A stretch of DNA of 33,608 nt from Gammaproteobacteria bacterium (lineage in GTDB: Bacteria; Pseudomonadota; Gammaproteobacteria; Pseudomonadales; Azotimanducaceae). How positions within the stretch are numbered: the first letter of the stretch is position 1; every line of letters starts with the position of its first letter. Location: contig PAFU01000036.1 in assembly GCA_002704225.1 (NCBI GenBank), forward strand, positions 14,453-48,060, given 5' to 3'. The position numbers and the translations under genes are program-made. Below, in pieces: positions 18,255-28,149 of the stretch. The notes under the pieces were generated by a model. The model was not told the origin of the DNA. It saw only the letters and a program-made list of their open reading frames with translations, and ran no database searches.

Positions 18255-18812
18255 TTAGCCGTCTTTTTTGTCTTCTTCTGTCTTGTCGTCTTCTGCCTTT
18301 ACGTCTTCTGCCTTGGGCTCTTCAGCATCGGCCACCGTATCTTCTGCCGAAGCAACAGTCTCTTCTACGGCCTCTGGCGCTGTTTCTTCAGCCACGTCTT
18401 CGGCAGGCATCGCCTGTGCATTGGCGTAATCTTCATCCAGATCTTCCGTCACAACAGGGCGTCCGACCAGTTCAATGTAGGCCATCGGTGCTGCGTCCCC
18501 GGTGCGAAATCCGCACTTCAGAATACGCGTGTACCCACCGGGACGATCTTGGTATCGAGGACCAAATTCTGTAAAAAGCTTACCAACCGCTGCCTTGCTC
18601 CGCGTGCGGGAGAAAGCCAATCGACGATTCGCTACAGAATCTTCCTTGGCAAGCGTGATCAGCGGCTCAACGACCCGTCTCAGCTCTTTCGCCTTAGGCA
18701 ATGTCGTTTTGATCACTTCACTTTCAATCAGTGAGGCAGCCATGTTGCTGAACATCGCTTTGCGATGTGAACTGTTTCTGTTTAGCTGTCTGCCACTCTT
18801 TCGATGACGCAT
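18255..18812 (-). CDS. rplQ: Large ribosomal subunit protein L17 with long acidic tail
   Basis: L17 lies near the peptide exit tunnel of the large subunit. Residues 1-118 are a standard L17 core, from [17 protein letters not shown] through [14 protein letters not shown]. Residues 121-185 form an extra tail absent from E. coli L17 (127 residues). In it 26 of 65 residues are Asp or Glu, with repeated AED and EED units and few hydrophobic residues, so it is probably disordered. The tail stays in frame with a normal stop, and the core is intact, so it is an extension rather than a frameshift. It is the last ribosomal gene of the alpha operon. Confidence 0.97.
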   Translation of the reverse strand: MRHRKSGRQLNRNSSHRKAMFSNMAASLIESEVIKTTLPKAKELRRVVEPLITLAKEDSVANRRLAFSRTRSKAAVGKLFTEFGPRYQDRPGGYTRILKCGFRTGDAAPMAYIELVGRPVVTEDLDEDYANAQAMPAEDVAEETAPEAVEETVASAEDTVADAEEPKAEDVKAEDDKTEEDKKDG

Positions 18813-18884
18813 TGTTCGTTCCTGTCGCTAATGTCTGCGTTTCACAACGCAATAATCGTTTTCTATCTTTTCAGTCGTGCTGGC

Positions 18885-19877
18885 TTACAGCCGGCCACCG
18901 TGCAAATTCGCTGGCGGCCAGTTCTCTAGGCGCATGCCCAGAGCAAGTCCACGCGACGCCAACACGTCTTTGATTTCTGTCAGAGACTTCTTGCCTAGGT
19001 TAGGCGTCTTTAACAGCTCGACTTCGGTGCGCTGAATCAGATCACCGATGTAGTAGATGTTCTCTGCCTTGAGGCAATTTGCAGACCGGACGGTAAGTTC
19101 CAGATCGTCTACCGGGCGAATGAGAATTGGATCGACTTCGTCCTCTTTTTCTTCAACGACCTGCTCTTTTTCGTTGTTTAGGTCGACGAATACGGCCAAC
19201 TGATGCTGAAGGATGGTCGCTGCACGACGAATGGATTCTTCAGGGTCAATGGTGCCGTTGGTTTCGAGATCTAAAACCAACTTGTCCAAGTCAGTACGCT
19301 TCTCAACCCGAGTACTTTCCACGCTATAGGAAACGCGACGCATGGGGCTATAAGAGGCGTCTAATCGCAGAGTGCCGATCGAGCGTGACTCTTCTTCTGA
19401 TTCCACCTGGGAGTCCACTGGTACGTAACCACGACCGCGGGTAACCCGCGCTTCGATGCGTATGGCACCTTTGTCGTTCAGGTTGCAGACCACATGATCT
19501 GGGTTCGCAATCTCAATGTCTTCGGTTAGCTGAAAATCACCCGCTACTACTGGGCCCGTCCCCGTCTTGCTTAGGGTGATCACACCTTCGTCTTGGTTGT
19601 GCATAACGAGGCTGATGTCTTTGAGGTTCAGCAAGATATCGATTACGTCTTCTTGCACGCCTTCGATGGTGCTGTACTCATGCAACACCCCGTCGATCTG
19701 CACTTCGGTAATGGCGCAGCCAGGCATAGACGAGAGCAAAATTCGGCGCAGCGTGTTACCCAGCGTGTGGCCGAAGCCCCGCTCCAGCGGCTCAAGGGTT
19801 ACCTTGGCTCGAAATGGGGAATCGCTTTGAACATCAATCTGTTGTGGTGTTAGAAAATCGTTTATCAGCTGTGACAT
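18885..19877 (-). CDS. rpoA: DNA-directed RNA polymerase alpha subunit
   Basis: The alpha subunit dimerises to start assembly of RNA polymerase, and its C-terminal domain binds UP elements and activators. The 330 residues comprise the N-terminal assembly domain (about 1-235, with [21 protein letters not shown]), an acidic linker ([14 protein letters not shown]) and the C-terminal domain with [18 protein letters not shown] and [13 protein letters not shown]. The ATG at 19877 follows GGGAG at a good distance and gives the standard MSQLINDFL-type start. The gene lies between rpsD and rplQ in the conserved alpha-operon order. Confidence 0.98.
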   Translation of the reverse strand: MSQLINDFLTPQQIDVQSDSPFRAKVTLEPLERGFGHTLGNTLRRILLSSMPGCAITEVQIDGVLHEYSTIEGVQEDVIDILLNLKDISLVMHNQDEGVITLSKTGTGPVVAGDFQLTEDIEIANPDHVVCNLNDKGAIRIEARVTRGRGYVPVDSQVESEEESRSIGTLRLDASYSPMRRVSYSVESTRVEKRTDLDKLVLDLETNGTIDPEESIRRAATILQHQLAVFVDLNNEKEQVVEEKEDEVDPILIRPVDDLELTVRSANCLKAENIYYIGDLIQRTEVELLKTPNLGKKSLTEIKDVLASRGLALGMRLENWPPANLHGGRL

Positions 19878-19916
19878 ATATGTCTCCCACAAGCGCCCTA
19901 CTAGGCGTGATGAAAA

Positions 19917-20537
19917 TTACTTAGAGTAAAGCTCTACGATGAGGTTTTCATTAATCTCCGCAGGCAGCTCTTCGCGATCTGGAAGACGCTTGAACGTGCC
20001 TTCCATCTTGTCGGCGCTAACTTCTACCCAGTCCACTTGTCCGCGTTGTGCAGACAACTGCAATGCCGCCTGAATACGCAACTGACCACGAGACTTTTCG
20101 CCCACGGCCACGATATCGTTTGGTTTAACCTGATAGGAGGCGATATTGACGATCCCGCCGTTTACCGTTATCGATTTGTGCGACACCAACTGGCGGCTTT
20201 CTGCCCGCGTGGAGCCAAACCCCATGCGATAAACCACATTATCCAAACGGCTCTCGAGCAGCTTTAACAAGTTTTCGCCCGTAGCGCCCTTCTTACGGTC
20301 CGCAGCCTTGTAATAGTTGCGGAACTGCTTCTCTAACACACCGTAAATACGACGGACTTTTTGTTTCTCGCGCAGCTGAACAGCGTAATCGGATAACCGA
20401 CCACGACGAATACCGTGTTGTCCTGGTGCATTATCGATCTTGCACTTGGAGTCAATCGGGCGCACGCCGCTCTTCAAGAAAAGATCAGTCCCTTCTCGAC
20501 GACTTAATTTAAGTTTTGGTCCTAGATAACGGGCCAT
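19917..20537 (-). CDS. rpsD: Small ribosomal subunit protein S4
   Basis: S4 is a primary 16S rRNA-binding protein that starts assembly of the small-subunit body and, in E. coli, represses the alpha operon. The 206 residues match E. coli S4 in length, with the N-terminal [20 protein letters not shown], the core [19 protein letters not shown] and the S4 RNA-binding domain around [14 protein letters not shown] and [11 protein letters not shown]. It is the zinc-free form. Whether S4 autoregulates here is unclear, because the rpmJ-rpsM gap is too short for an E. coli-like pseudoknot. Confidence 0.98.
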   Translation of the reverse strand: MARYLGPKLKLSRREGTDLFLKSGVRPIDSKCKIDNAPGQHGIRRGRLSDYAVQLREKQKVRRIYGVLEKQFRNYYKAADRKKGATGENLLKLLESRLDNVVYRMGFGSTRAESRQLVSHKSITVNGGIVNIASYQVKPNDIVAVGEKSRGQLRIQAALQLSAQRGQVDWVEVSADKMEGTFKRLPDREELPAEINENLIVELYSK

Positions 20538-20576
20538 ACGTAGTTCTCCGTGAGTATTCTTTTAGCCAACCAAGCG

Positions 20577-20951
20577 CTAAACGCGGCGACGCTTTGGTGG
20601 ACGACAGCCGTTGTGCGGAATCGGTGTCACATCAGCAATGCTGTTGATTTTAAGGCCCGCAGCGTTGATTGCCCGCACTGCAGACTCTCGACCCGGCCCA
20701 GGACCCTTCACAAACACGTCAACGCTCTTCATACCGAATTCAACGGCAACATTACTTGCGCGCTCGGCAGCAACCTGAGCAGCAAACGGTGTGCTCTTGC
20801 GGGAACCACGGAAACCGGATCCACCCGAGGTGGCCCAACTCAACGCGTTACCCTGACGATCGGTGATCGTGATAATCGTATTATTGAACGACGCGTGAAT
20901 GTGGGCTAACCCATCAACTACTACGCGCTTCGCTTTTTTCTTTTCCGCCAT
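20577..20951 (-). CDS. rpsK: Small ribosomal subunit protein S11
   Basis: S11 forms part of the platform of the 30S subunit near the E site and contacts the Shine-Dalgarno helix region. The 124-residue protein shows the family sequence [22 protein letters not shown], the [18 protein letters not shown] block and the basic C-terminus [13 protein letters not shown]. It is five residues shorter than the E. coli protein, at the N-terminus. It lies between rpsM and rpsD in the alpha operon. Confidence 0.98.
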   Translation of the reverse strand: MAEKKKAKRVVVDGLAHIHASFNNTIITITDRQGNALSWATSGGSGFRGSRKSTPFAAQVAAERASNVAVEFGMKSVDVFVKGPGPGRESAVRAINAAGLKINSIADVTPIPHNGCRPPKRRRV

Positions 20952-21012
20952 ATCTACTTATCCTGCTTTTTACCGCCACGGCCTTTCACGCCTTGGCTTT
21001 ACCGCGATGACG

Positions 21013-21369
21013 CTACTTGCGGATCGGTCGACGCGGCCCTTTACGGGTTCGCGCGTTGGTTCGTGTACGCTGACCATGCACTGGCAGGGGCCGGCGATGA
21101 CGCATACCGCGGTAGCAACCCAAATCCATCAATCGCTTGATGTTCATTGAGTTCTCACGACGCAGATCGCCTTCAACAGTACATTTCGCGACTTCGTTTC
21201 GAATCGCATCCAAATTGGCTTCGTCAAGTTCACCAATTTTTTCATCGGGTCTTACACCCGCGGCATCACAAATTTTCACTGCAGTCGTAGGGCCTATTCC
21301 GAAGATATAGGTCAACGATACCCGCGCGTGTTTGTTATCCGGGATATTTATTCCGGCAATACGTGCCAT
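21013..21369 (-). CDS. rpsM: Small ribosomal subunit protein S13
   Basis: S13 sits in the head of the 30S subunit, bridges to the large subunit and contacts the P-site tRNA. The 118 residues start [26 protein letters not shown], carry the helix-two-turn-helix [19 protein letters not shown] and end in the basic tail GPRRPIRK, all typical. The ATG is preceded by GGAGCGAATAG, a good ribosome binding site. It is the first gene of the alpha group; only 39 bases separate it from rpmJ. Confidence 0.98.
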   Translation of the reverse strand: MARIAGINIPDNKHARVSLTYIFGIGPTTAVKICDAAGVRPDEKIGELDEANLDAIRNEVAKCTVEGDLRRENSMNIKRLMDLGCYRGMRHRRPLPVHGQRTRTNARTRKGPRRPIRK

Positions 21370-21408
21370 CTATTCGCTCCGTCTTACACTTGAAGTCATA
21401 ACGGCCAA

Positions 21409-21525
21409 TTATCCTTGGCGTTGCTTATGACGTGGTTCAGCACTGCAAATCACGCGGACAACGCCATGGCGCTTCACGATCTTGCAGTTCCGACAAATTT
21501 TCTTTACCGATGCTCTTACTTTCAT
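21409..21525 (-). CDS. rpmJ: Large ribosomal subunit protein L36
   Basis: Reading the minus strand from the ATG at 21525 gives a 38-residue protein starting [15 protein letters not shown] and ending EPRHKQRQG, a standard L36. The zinc ribbon residues Cys11, Cys14, Cys27 and His33 are all present, so this is the zinc-binding (C+) form. L36 packs against 23S rRNA near the GTPase-associated region. It lies 21 bases after secY and 39 before rpsM, its usual place at the end of the spc operon. Confidence 0.97.
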   Translation of the reverse strand: MKVRASVKKICRNCKIVKRHGVVRVICSAEPRHKQRQG

Positions 21526-21546
21526 AGTCCTAACCTGTACTGGCGC

Positions 21547-22881
21547 TTAACGCCGCTTCCCATAGTTCTGTAACTTGGACTTTTCCATGAGCTTCGCGTA
21601 TTGACTGCTCATGAGGTGCGATTGCACTTGTGCCATGAAGTCCATGGCTACAACCACGACGATCAAGACCGCCGTGCCACCAAGTTGAAAAGAGGTGTCG
21701 AAAAACACCACCATGAATTCTGGTAGCAAACACACCAACGTGACGTAGGCCGCTCCAAAAACCGTTAAACGAGTAATCACGTCATCAATATACTTCGAGG
21801 TCTGAGCACCCGGACGAATACCGGGAACGTAAGCACCCTGACGTTTCAAATTGTCCGCAACATCCTTGGGATCGAACATAATCGCGGTATAAAAAAAGCT
21901 AAAAAAGATGATCCCGGCAGCGAACATCATGATGTACAGCGGCTGTCCCGGGGACAGTACGAGAGCGATTTGCTGCAGCGCACCCATACCCGGGTTGCTG
22001 CCAAACCAACTCGCCATCGACGCTGGGGCAAGCAACAGGCTTGACGCAAAGATGGCGGGGATCACACCGGCCATATTAATTTTCAGCGGTAAATGGCTGC
22101 TCTGAGCCTGAACCATGCGTCGGCCTTGTTGTCGTTTGGCGTAGTTCACTGTAATCCGTCGCTGACCACGCTCTACGCGAACCACAAACCAAACAACGGC
22201 AATGGCTAATGCGGCCATTACTAACAGCGCGATGATGTTAATGTTGCCCAAACGCGCCGCCTCGAACATCTGGCCAATGGCCGATGGGAAACCAGAAACA
22301 ATGCCTGAGAAGATCAACAGCGATATACCGTTGCCGACGCCACGCTCGGTGATCTGCTCACCCAGCCACATCATGAAGATAGAGCCCGTCACCAGCGTCA
22401 AGGCTGCTACAAACAAAAAGCTTGTACCCGGATCGAAGGCTAAGCCTTGATTGGCCAAGGTTACAGCCAGCGAGGTGCCTTGAATTAGCGCAATTGCCAA
22501 CGTCAGATAACGCGTTGCCTTGGTGATCTTGCGGCGACCGGCTTCACCTTCTTTACGCCACTGTTGGAATTGTGGCCACATCATGGTGAGCAAATTCATG
22601 ATGATGCTAGCGGTAATGTACGGAATCACGCCAAGCGCCAGAATACTCATGCGCTCCCAGGCACCGCCAGAAAACATATTGAACAGCTCTAAAATGCCGC
22701 CTTGGTTTTGATTGAACAGCGCCTGTAGTTGACCGGGATCAATACCGGGAACCGGAATATGAGTGCCGATCCGATAAACGAGCAGTGCAAACAACACGAA
22801 CAGAAGTCGGCTACGAAGTTCGGCGACTCCTGCCTGATTTCCGGCCAACTGGTTGGCTATGTCTTCTTGGTTGCGTGACAT
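21547..22881 (-). CDS. secY: Protein translocase subunit SecY
   Basis: SecY is the channel of the Sec translocon in the inner membrane, through which unfolded proteins cross or insert. The 444-residue protein has about ten membrane segments and the family motifs RIGTHIPVPGID in the first segment (the plug region follows), ALGVIPYITASIIMNLL, GLTERGVGNGISLLIF-like GEQITERGVGNGISLLIF, and the C-terminal IVVVVAMDFMAQVQSHLMS. Length matches E. coli (443). It lies between rplO and rpmJ, the standard spc position. Confidence 0.98.
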   Translation of the reverse strand: MSRNQEDIANQLAGNQAGVAELRSRLLFVLFALLVYRIGTHIPVPGIDPGQLQALFNQNQGGILELFNMFSGGAWERMSILALGVIPYITASIIMNLLTMMWPQFQQWRKEGEAGRRKITKATRYLTLAIALIQGTSLAVTLANQGLAFDPGTSFLFVAALTLVTGSIFMMWLGEQITERGVGNGISLLIFSGIVSGFPSAIGQMFEAARLGNINIIALLVMAALAIAVVWFVVRVERGQRRITVNYAKRQQGRRMVQAQSSHLPLKINMAGVIPAIFASSLLLAPASMASWFGSNPGMGALQQIALVLSPGQPLYIMMFAAGIIFFSFFYTAIMFDPKDVADNLKRQGAYVPGIRPGAQTSKYIDDVITRLTVFGAAYVTLVCLLPEFMVVFFDTSFQLGGTAVLIVVVVAMDFMAQVQSHLMSSQYAKLMEKSKLQNYGKRR

Positions 22882-22946
22882 CGTTTTTCTTTATAAATCC
22901 GAGTTACTGTTCAATTCAGTTCGTTTGATTCTGACCGTTTAGGCTA

Positions 22947-23444
22947 TTACGCCGTTTCCGTCGCCTTCTCTTTTTTCACTAAGCGCCCTCTTACCGGCGC
23001 TTCGATATCAATTACCTGACCACCCGCTGTCTCAATGGCCGCCCGCGCACCCTTGGTAACCGCGACGTTCACGTCCTCGACCTTGAAAGCTCTTGTGACT
23101 TCGCCAGAGAGCATGATGCGCGCACGCTTCATGTCTTTACGAACCACATTCGCGGCCTTGAGGCTTTCCAGGCTAATCGTATCGCCTTCAACCTTGCTCA
23201 ACTCGCTGAGGCGCACTTCTGCGGTCCCCATGCCAATACGAGACCGAAAACCGAATTTTGGAATCCGCATCTGCAAAGGTAGCTGACCGCCCTCGAAACC
23301 AGGACGCACACCGCCACCAGAACGGGCTTTTTGACCCTTTTGTCCGCGGCCTGCGGTCTTGCCGAATCCTGAGCTCTGGCCACGACCAACACGACGCTTA
23401 GCTTTCTTACTTCCATCAGCTGGGTGCAAATCATTCAGTTGCAT
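22947..23444 (-). CDS. rplO: Large ribosomal subunit protein L15
   Basis: L15 is a late-assembly protein of the large subunit. The 165 residues have the glycine- and arginine-rich N-terminal extension typical of the family ([22 protein letters not shown]), the [17 protein letters not shown] motif and the globular C-terminal domain ending [12 protein letters not shown]. About 17 extra, partly basic residues follow where E. coli L15 (144 residues) stops. The start codon shares one base with the rpmD stop (TAATG), which implies translational coupling. Confidence 0.97.
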   Translation of the reverse strand: MQLNDLHPADGSKKAKRRVGRGQSSGFGKTAGRGQKGQKARSGGGVRPGFEGGQLPLQMRIPKFGFRSRIGMGTAEVRLSELSKVEGDTISLESLKAANVVRKDMKRARIMLSGEVTRAFKVEDVNVAVTKGARAAIETAGGQVIDIEAPVRGRLVKKEKATETA

Positions 23445-23632
23445 TAACCTTCTCCCTCAACTCGCACCATGTAATTGATGCGATTGATCATGCCCCGCAC
23501 TGAGGGGGTATCTTCTAACGTGACGGTATGTCCAATACGACGCAAACCCAGACCAGTAACGCAGGCCTTATGATTCTTCAGCCTGCCGATTGGGCTCTTT
23601 GTCAGGGTCACAGTTACTGTCTTGTCACTCAT
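23444..23632 (-). CDS. rpmD: Large ribosomal subunit protein L30
   Basis: L30 is a small protein of the large subunit near 5S rRNA. The 62-residue product carries the family core [30 protein letters not shown] and ends with [11 protein letters not shown]. Length is normal. It lies between rpsE and rplO, and its stop overlaps the rplO start by one base. Confidence 0.97.
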   Translation of the reverse strand: MSDKTVTVTLTKSPIGRLKNHKACVTGLGLRRIGHTVTLEDTPSVRGMINRINYMVRVEGEG

Positions 23633-23690
23633 CTGAATATCCTTGATACCTTTTTCTCAAAGGTCTTACTTACTTTTCCAGCCGCTCTTT

Positions 23691-24194
23691 TTAAGCGACG
23701 ATGGAATCGACATCTTTACCGCGCTTCTCGGCAACTCGCGTAGGCGATTTCGTACCGGTAAGGGCTTTAAACGTCGCCTGAACTACGTTTACGGGGTTCG
23801 TTGACCCGTAGCACTTGGCCAGAACGTTCTGCACCCCTGCGGCCTCTAGTACCGCTCGCATTGCGCCACCAGCAATAACGCCAGTACCTTCCGACGCTGG
23901 CTGCATATAGACCTTAGAAGCCGAATGCCGTGCCGTAGTGGCATACCACAGGGTGTCGCCATTCAAATCCACGTCTTTCATGTTGCGCCGGGCCGCTTCC
24001 ATTGCTTTTTGGATAGCCGTTGGGACTTCGCGCGCCTTACCACGACCGAAACCCACCTTGCCATTGCCGTCGCCAACGACGGTGAGTGCAGTGAAACCAA
24101 AAATACGTCCGCCCTTCACAACTTTGGCAACGCGGTTCACTTGGACTAGTTTTTCAATCAGTCCTTCTTCACGAATCTCTTCGGTATAAGCCAT
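23691..24194 (-). CDS. rpsE: Small ribosomal subunit protein S5
   Basis: S5 contributes to mRNA helicase activity at the entry channel and to decoding accuracy. The 167 residues include the double-stranded RNA-binding domain with the loop [22 protein letters not shown], the site where spectinomycin-resistance changes occur in other bacteria, and the C-terminal domain with [20 protein letters not shown]. The ATG immediately follows the rplR stop with no gap; its ribosome binding site (GGAG) lies in the last codons of rplR. Confidence 0.98.
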   Translation of the reverse strand: MAYTEEIREEGLIEKLVQVNRVAKVVKGGRIFGFTALTVVGDGNGKVGFGRGKAREVPTAIQKAMEAARRNMKDVDLNGDTLWYATTARHSASKVYMQPASEGTGVIAGGAMRAVLEAAGVQNVLAKCYGSTNPVNVVQATFKALTGTKSPTRVAEKRGKDVDSIVA

Positions 24195-24545
24195 CTAAAA
24201 CTCCAGTCCACCTTCACGGGCCGCGTCAGCAAGTGCTTTCACGCGACCATGGTATTTAAATCCTGAACGGTCAAAGGCCACCGCTGACACACCCTGCGCC
24301 TTGGCGCGTTCTGCGATAAGCGATCCAACCTTGGCGGCGGTTTCGACGTTGCCCGTCTTCCCAGAGCGCAGGTCTGCGTCCAAGGTGCTCGCCTGCGCCA
24401 GGATCGTCCCACCATCGGCGGAAATCACTTGTGCGTAAATATGTCTCGGTGTCCGACAAACCGACAACCGTGTCGCGCCCAATTCCCGCATCTTCATGCG
24501 GCCTCTGCGCGCTCGTCTCAGTCTGCTTACTTTCTTTTCGTTCAT
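24195..24545 (-). CDS. rplR: Large ribosomal subunit protein L18
   Basis: L18 binds 5S rRNA and helps attach it to the large subunit. The 116 residues match E. coli L18 (117) in length and show the arginine-rich N-terminus [16 protein letters not shown], the core [17 protein letters not shown] and the C-terminal [26 protein letters not shown]. The stop codon abuts the rpsE start. It follows rplF by 65 bases. Confidence 0.98.
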   Translation of the reverse strand: MNEKKVSRLRRARRGRMKMRELGATRLSVCRTPRHIYAQVISADGGTILAQASTLDADLRSGKTGNVETAAKVGSLIAERAKAQGVSAVAFDRSGFKYHGRVKALADAAREGGLEF

Positions 24546-24610
24546 CGTTCTTTCTTAACCTGATCTAAATTAGCGTGATACGGATAAGCCAAAGGCTTGG
24601 CACCAAACTA

Positions 24611-25144
24611 TTACTTCTTCTTGGCTTCTTTACGCTTCACGTACTCACCGGCGTACCGTACGCCCTTGCCCTTATAAGGCTCTGGTGGACGGAAACTTCT
24701 GATTTCTGCACAGACCTGACCCACACGCTGCTTGTCGACACCTGCGATCACGATCTCAGTCTGACTTGGCGTCTCAGCGCTGATGCCTTCTGGCAACTCG
24801 TAAACCACTGGATGAGAGAAACCCAGCTGCATGGTCAGCGTTTTGCCTTGAGACTGGGCGCGATAACCAACGCCTTGTAGCTCAAGCCTCTTCTCGAACC
24901 CTTCGCTAACACCCGTCACCATGTTTTGCACCAGTGCGCGCATGGTTCCTGCCATCGCTCTGGCGTCTTTATCTTCACCCTTCGCTCGAACCTTTAGCTC
25001 GTCGTCTTCCTGCACGAGCACGACCGAGTCGTGTATGGCGAATGCCATCTGGCCCTTTGTGCCCTTTACCGAAAAATCTTGGCCGTTGAGTTTCACCTCA
25101 ACACCGGACGGCAGAGAGACAGGACTGTTTGCTACGCGTGACAT
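24611..25144 (-). CDS. rplF: Large ribosomal subunit protein L6
   Basis: L6 lies at the base of the factor-binding stalk, close to the sarcin-ricin loop. The 177 residues match the E. coli length and comprise two similar domains: the first from [17 protein letters not shown], the second from [24 protein letters not shown]. The conserved [16 protein letters not shown] is near the C-terminus. TAGGAGAACGCA before the ATG is a strong ribosome binding site overlapping the rpsH stop. Confidence 0.98.
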   Translation of the reverse strand: MSRVANSPVSLPSGVEVKLNGQDFSVKGTKGQMAFAIHDSVVLVQEDDELKVRAKGEDKDARAMAGTMRALVQNMVTGVSEGFEKRLELQGVGYRAQSQGKTLTMQLGFSHPVVYELPEGISAETPSQTEIVIAGVDKQRVGQVCAEIRSFRPPEPYKGKGVRYAGEYVKRKEAKKK

Positions 25145-25153
25145 TGCGTTCTC

Positions 25154-25546
25154 CTAAAATACGGTGCAGAGCACTTCGCCACCGATGCCTTGGGCTCGAG
25201 CGGCTTTGTCGGTCATGACTCCACGGTTGGTGCTCACAATGGCGACGCCCAGTCCACCACGCACCTTGGGGATATCATTACTTTCTTTATAAATTCTCAG
25301 ACCGGGGCGGCTGACGCGCGCGATCTCTTCGATCACGGGACCACCATTGTGGTATTTCAGCTGAACCGTAATGACTGCCTTTACTTCTTCGGAAACCGAA
25401 TAACCTTGGACATAGCCCTCGCTCACTAATACGTCAAGAATGGCGCACTTTGCTTTTGAATGGGGCATTTGAACTTCAACGTGCCCTGCCATTTGGGCAT
25501 TGCGAACGCGAGTCAAAAGGTCTGCTATGGGATCTTGCATCGTCAT
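25154..25546 (-). CDS. rpsH: Small ribosomal subunit protein S8
   Basis: S8 binds the central domain of 16S rRNA and, in E. coli, represses the spc operon by binding a 16S-like structure in its mRNA near rplE. The 130 residues start [18 protein letters not shown] and contain the C-terminal RNA-binding [26 protein letters not shown] block. It follows rpsN by 10 bases. I did not identify the S8 target structure in the mRNA by eye. Confidence 0.98.
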   Translation of the reverse strand: MTMQDPIADLLTRVRNAQMAGHVEVQMPHSKAKCAILDVLVSEGYVQGYSVSEEVKAVITVQLKYHNGGPVIEEIARVSRPGLRIYKESNDIPKVRGGLGVAIVSTNRGVMTDKAARAQGIGGEVLCTVF

Positions 25547-25556
25547 GATTTATTAC

Positions 25557-25862
25557 CTACCAACTCGCCTTAACCAGACCTGGAACGTCGCCACGCATCG
25601 CCGCTTCACGCAGCATGTTGCGAGACAAACCAAATTTTCTGTAAACACCGTGCGGACGACCGGTCAATCCGCAGCGTCTTTGGCGACGGACTCGGCTTGC
25701 ATCACGAGGCTGAGCCTGCAATTTAAGCTGCGCGTCCCAACGCTCTTCATCGCTTACGTTTCGATTCGCAATAATTGCCCGAAGAGCGTCTCGCTTGGCA
25801 CCGTATTTTTCACGTGCACGAGTACGCTTCTTCTCTCGTTCGATCATGGATTGCTTAGCCAT
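25557..25862 (-). CDS. rpsN: Small ribosomal subunit protein S14 (zinc-free form)
   Basis: S14 is in the head of the 30S subunit. The 101-residue product is the long form without the zinc cysteine pairs, starting [15 protein letters not shown] and ending [39 protein letters not shown], as in other gammaproteobacteria. It lies 16 bases after rplE. Confidence 0.98.
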   Translation of the reverse strand: MAKQSMIEREKKRTRAREKYGAKRDALRAIIANRNVSDEERWDAQLKLQAQPRDASRVRRQRRCGLTGRPHGVYRKFGLSRNMLREAAMRGDVPGLVKASW

Positions 25863-25878
25863 TCTTCGCCTCTATATC

Positions 25879-26418
<540 letters not shown>

Positions 26419-26420
26419 CG

Positions 26421-26735
26421 TTAGTCTTCAATCTCTTTGCCTGTGGACTTGAAGACACGAACTTTCCGTCCATCTTCATTTTTCAAGCCGACTCGGTCAG
26501 CTTTCTCTGCTTCGTGGTTCCAGATGGCTACGTTAGACACCTGGATCGGCGCTTCCTGAGGCACGATGCCCCCCTGATCGCCAGAATTCGGGTTGGGACG
26601 CTTGTGCTTCTTCACCATATTGATGCCGGCTACCATCAAGCGGCCATCTTTAAGCACTCGCAGCACTTCACCGCGACGGCCTTTATCGCGACCGGCGATC
26701 ACCACCACTTCGTCATTTTTTTTGATCTTTAACAT
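26421..26735 (-). CDS. rplX: Large ribosomal subunit protein L24
   Basis: L24 is an early assembly protein near the exit tunnel, with a KOW motif. The 104-residue reading from the ATG at 26735 starts [24 protein letters not shown], the KOW segment, and matches the E. coli length. An upstream TTG at 26765 would add ten residues without family support. It follows rplN by 72 bases. Confidence 0.97.
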   Translation of the reverse strand: MLKIKKNDEVVVIAGRDKGRRGEVLRVLKDGRLMVAGINMVKKHKRPNPNSGDQGGIVPQEAPIQVSNVAIWNHEAEKADRVGLKNEDGRKVRVFKSTGKEIED

Positions 26736-26807
26736 GCCGATTTTCTCTTTCGAATCTCTTTTCAATCACCTGACCGCTCGTGTCCTAGGACGCTTTTCGG
26801 AGCAGGC

Positions 26808-27176
26808 TTATAAAACCTCTGGCGCCAACGAAACGATGCGCATGAAACGTTCTGACCTCAGTTCCCGCGTCACCGGCCCGAAAATACGCGTTCCAATGGG
26901 CTGCTTGTTTGCGTTCAGCAACACAGCGGCGTTTTGATCAAACTTGATCAGCGAACCGTCCTGACGACGAACACCCTTACGGGTTCGTACGACAACTGCG
27001 TCCATCACCTGACCCTTTCGGACGCGACCACGAGGAATCGCTTCCTTTACCGTCACCTTGATGATGTCGCCGATACCTGCGTAACGACGGTGACTACCAC
27101 CGAGGACCTTGATGCATTGCACCCTTCGGGCACCGCTGTTATCAGCGATTTCCAACATTGTTTCTGTCTGAATCAT
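26808..27176 (-). CDS. rplN: Large ribosomal subunit protein L14
   Basis: L14 lies at the subunit interface and is the binding site of RsfS, whose gene is also in this window. The 122 residues start [27 protein letters not shown] and end [10 protein letters not shown], typical of the family. The ATG is 6 bases after the rpsQ stop, so the junction between the S10 and spc gene groups has no room for a separate promoter. Confidence 0.98.
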   Translation of the reverse strand: MIQTETMLEIADNSGARRVQCIKVLGGSHRRYAGIGDIIKVTVKEAIPRGRVRKGQVMDAVVVRTRKGVRRQDGSLIKFDQNAAVLLNANKQPIGTRIFGPVTRELRSERFMRIVSLAPEVL

Positions 27177-27182
27177 GTCTCG

Positions 27183-27476
27183 TTAGACTCCGGTAGATCG
27201 AACGTCGATGCTTTGCAGCTTCCAGGTCTTTGTCTTGGAAAGTGGACGGCACTCGATCACCGTCACGGTGTCGCCCACGTTGCAATCGTTGTTTTCATCA
27301 TGCGCGTGAATCTTAGAAGACTTCCGTACGAACTTGCCGTACACCGGGTGCTTTACACGGCGCTCTACTTTCACGGTGATGCTCTTTTCCATACGGTCAC
27401 TAACCACAACGCCCGTTACAGCGCGGGGGTTGCTGGCCTTCGCCTCTTGAATCTCTACCTCGGGGGTATCAGACAT
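27183..27476 (-). CDS. rpsQ: Small ribosomal subunit protein S17
   Basis: S17 is an OB-fold protein binding the 5' domain of 16S rRNA. The 97 residues contain [27 protein letters not shown] and [14 protein letters not shown]. About 13 extra, largely acidic residues precede the usual start (E. coli has 84 residues); a downstream start is possible but the ATG used overlaps rpmC by 8 bases, as expected for coupled genes. Confidence 0.96.
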   Translation of the reverse strand: MSDTPEVEIQEAKASNPRAVTGVVVSDRMEKSITVKVERRVKHPVYGKFVRKSSKIHAHDENNDCNVGDTVTVIECRPLSKTKTWKLQSIDVRSTGV

Positions 27477-27660
27477 CTTGAGTCTCCTTCATCACTGTCT
27501 TCACGCGTGCGATATCACGACGTACTTCTTTCAGCAGATGGGTCTGACCCAACTGACCGCTTGCTCGCTGCATGCGCAAAGAAAAATGCTCGCGCTGCAG
27601 ACGTAGAATCTCGGCCTGCAGTTCGTCCTTACTCTTTTCTCGAATTTCTTGGACCTTCAT
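27469..27660 (-). CDS. rpmC: Large ribosomal subunit protein L29
   Basis: L29 is a small helical protein at the exit tunnel and a contact for trigger factor and SRP. The 63 residues include the family's [24 protein letters not shown] and [14 protein letters not shown]. Length equals that of E. coli L29. Its start shares one base with the rplP stop, and its stop overlaps rpsQ by 8 bases. Confidence 0.98.
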   Translation of the reverse strand: MKVQEIREKSKDELQAEILRLQREHFSLRMQRASGQLGQTHLLKEVRRDIARVKTVMKETQDV

Positions 27661-28073
27661 TACATTGCCGTCCGTTTCACAAATACTGTTTTGAAGGGCA
27701 GTTTTGCTGCCGCCAACGTCAGCGCTTCGCGCGCCACGTCTTCAGGAACACCCTGCATCTCGTACAGGACCTTGCCCGGCTGAATCAGAGCAACCCAGTA
27801 TTCGACGCTACCCTTACCCTTACCTTGACGAACCTCGAGAGGCTTCTTCGTAATTGGCTTATCGGGAAACACTCGGATCCAGATCTTTCCACCACGTCGA
27901 ATACGACGGGTCATCGCTCGACGACCGGCTTCAATCTGACGCGCAGTCATCCGGCCTCGGCCGACGGCCTTCAAACCGAACTCACCAAAACTGACCTTGG
28001 AGCCCCGCAACGCCAAACCGCGGTTGCGGCCTTTGTGCATTTTTCTAAATTTCGTTCTTTTTGGCTGTAACAT
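27660..28073 (-). CDS. rplP: Large ribosomal subunit protein L16
   Basis: L16 organises the A-site tRNA region of the large subunit. The 137 residues start [19 protein letters not shown] and include [37 protein letters not shown], matching the family. The ATG is firmly placed by the conserved N-terminus, yet no purine-rich ribosome binding site precedes it, only an A-rich stretch (AAGTACAAAA). A 76-base gap separates it from rpsC, far more than elsewhere in this part of the operon. Confidence 0.98.
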   Translation of the reverse strand: MLQPKRTKFRKMHKGRNRGLALRGSKVSFGEFGLKAVGRGRMTARQIEAGRRAMTRRIRRGGKIWIRVFPDKPITKKPLEVRQGKGKGSVEYWVALIQPGKVLYEMQGVPEDVAREALTLAAAKLPFKTVFVKRTAM

Positions 28074-28149
28074 TTTTGTACTTAACTATTTGGTACTAAT
28101 CCCGCTTGCGACCAGCACCATGTGCCAGCACAAACTGTTCCCAGTTTCT

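Noticed and set aside
21370-21408. S4-binding pseudoknot leader before rpsM
   Set aside because: The gap is just 39 bases and holds mainly the ribosome binding site; the E. coli target structure needs a much longer leader.
26934-28070. A 378-codon open frame on the plus strand opposite rplN, rpsQ, rpmC and rplP
   Set aside because: It is entirely antisense to four well-recognised ribosomal genes, resembles no known protein and has no ribosome binding site. Long antisense frames are common opposite highly expressed genes with biased codon use.
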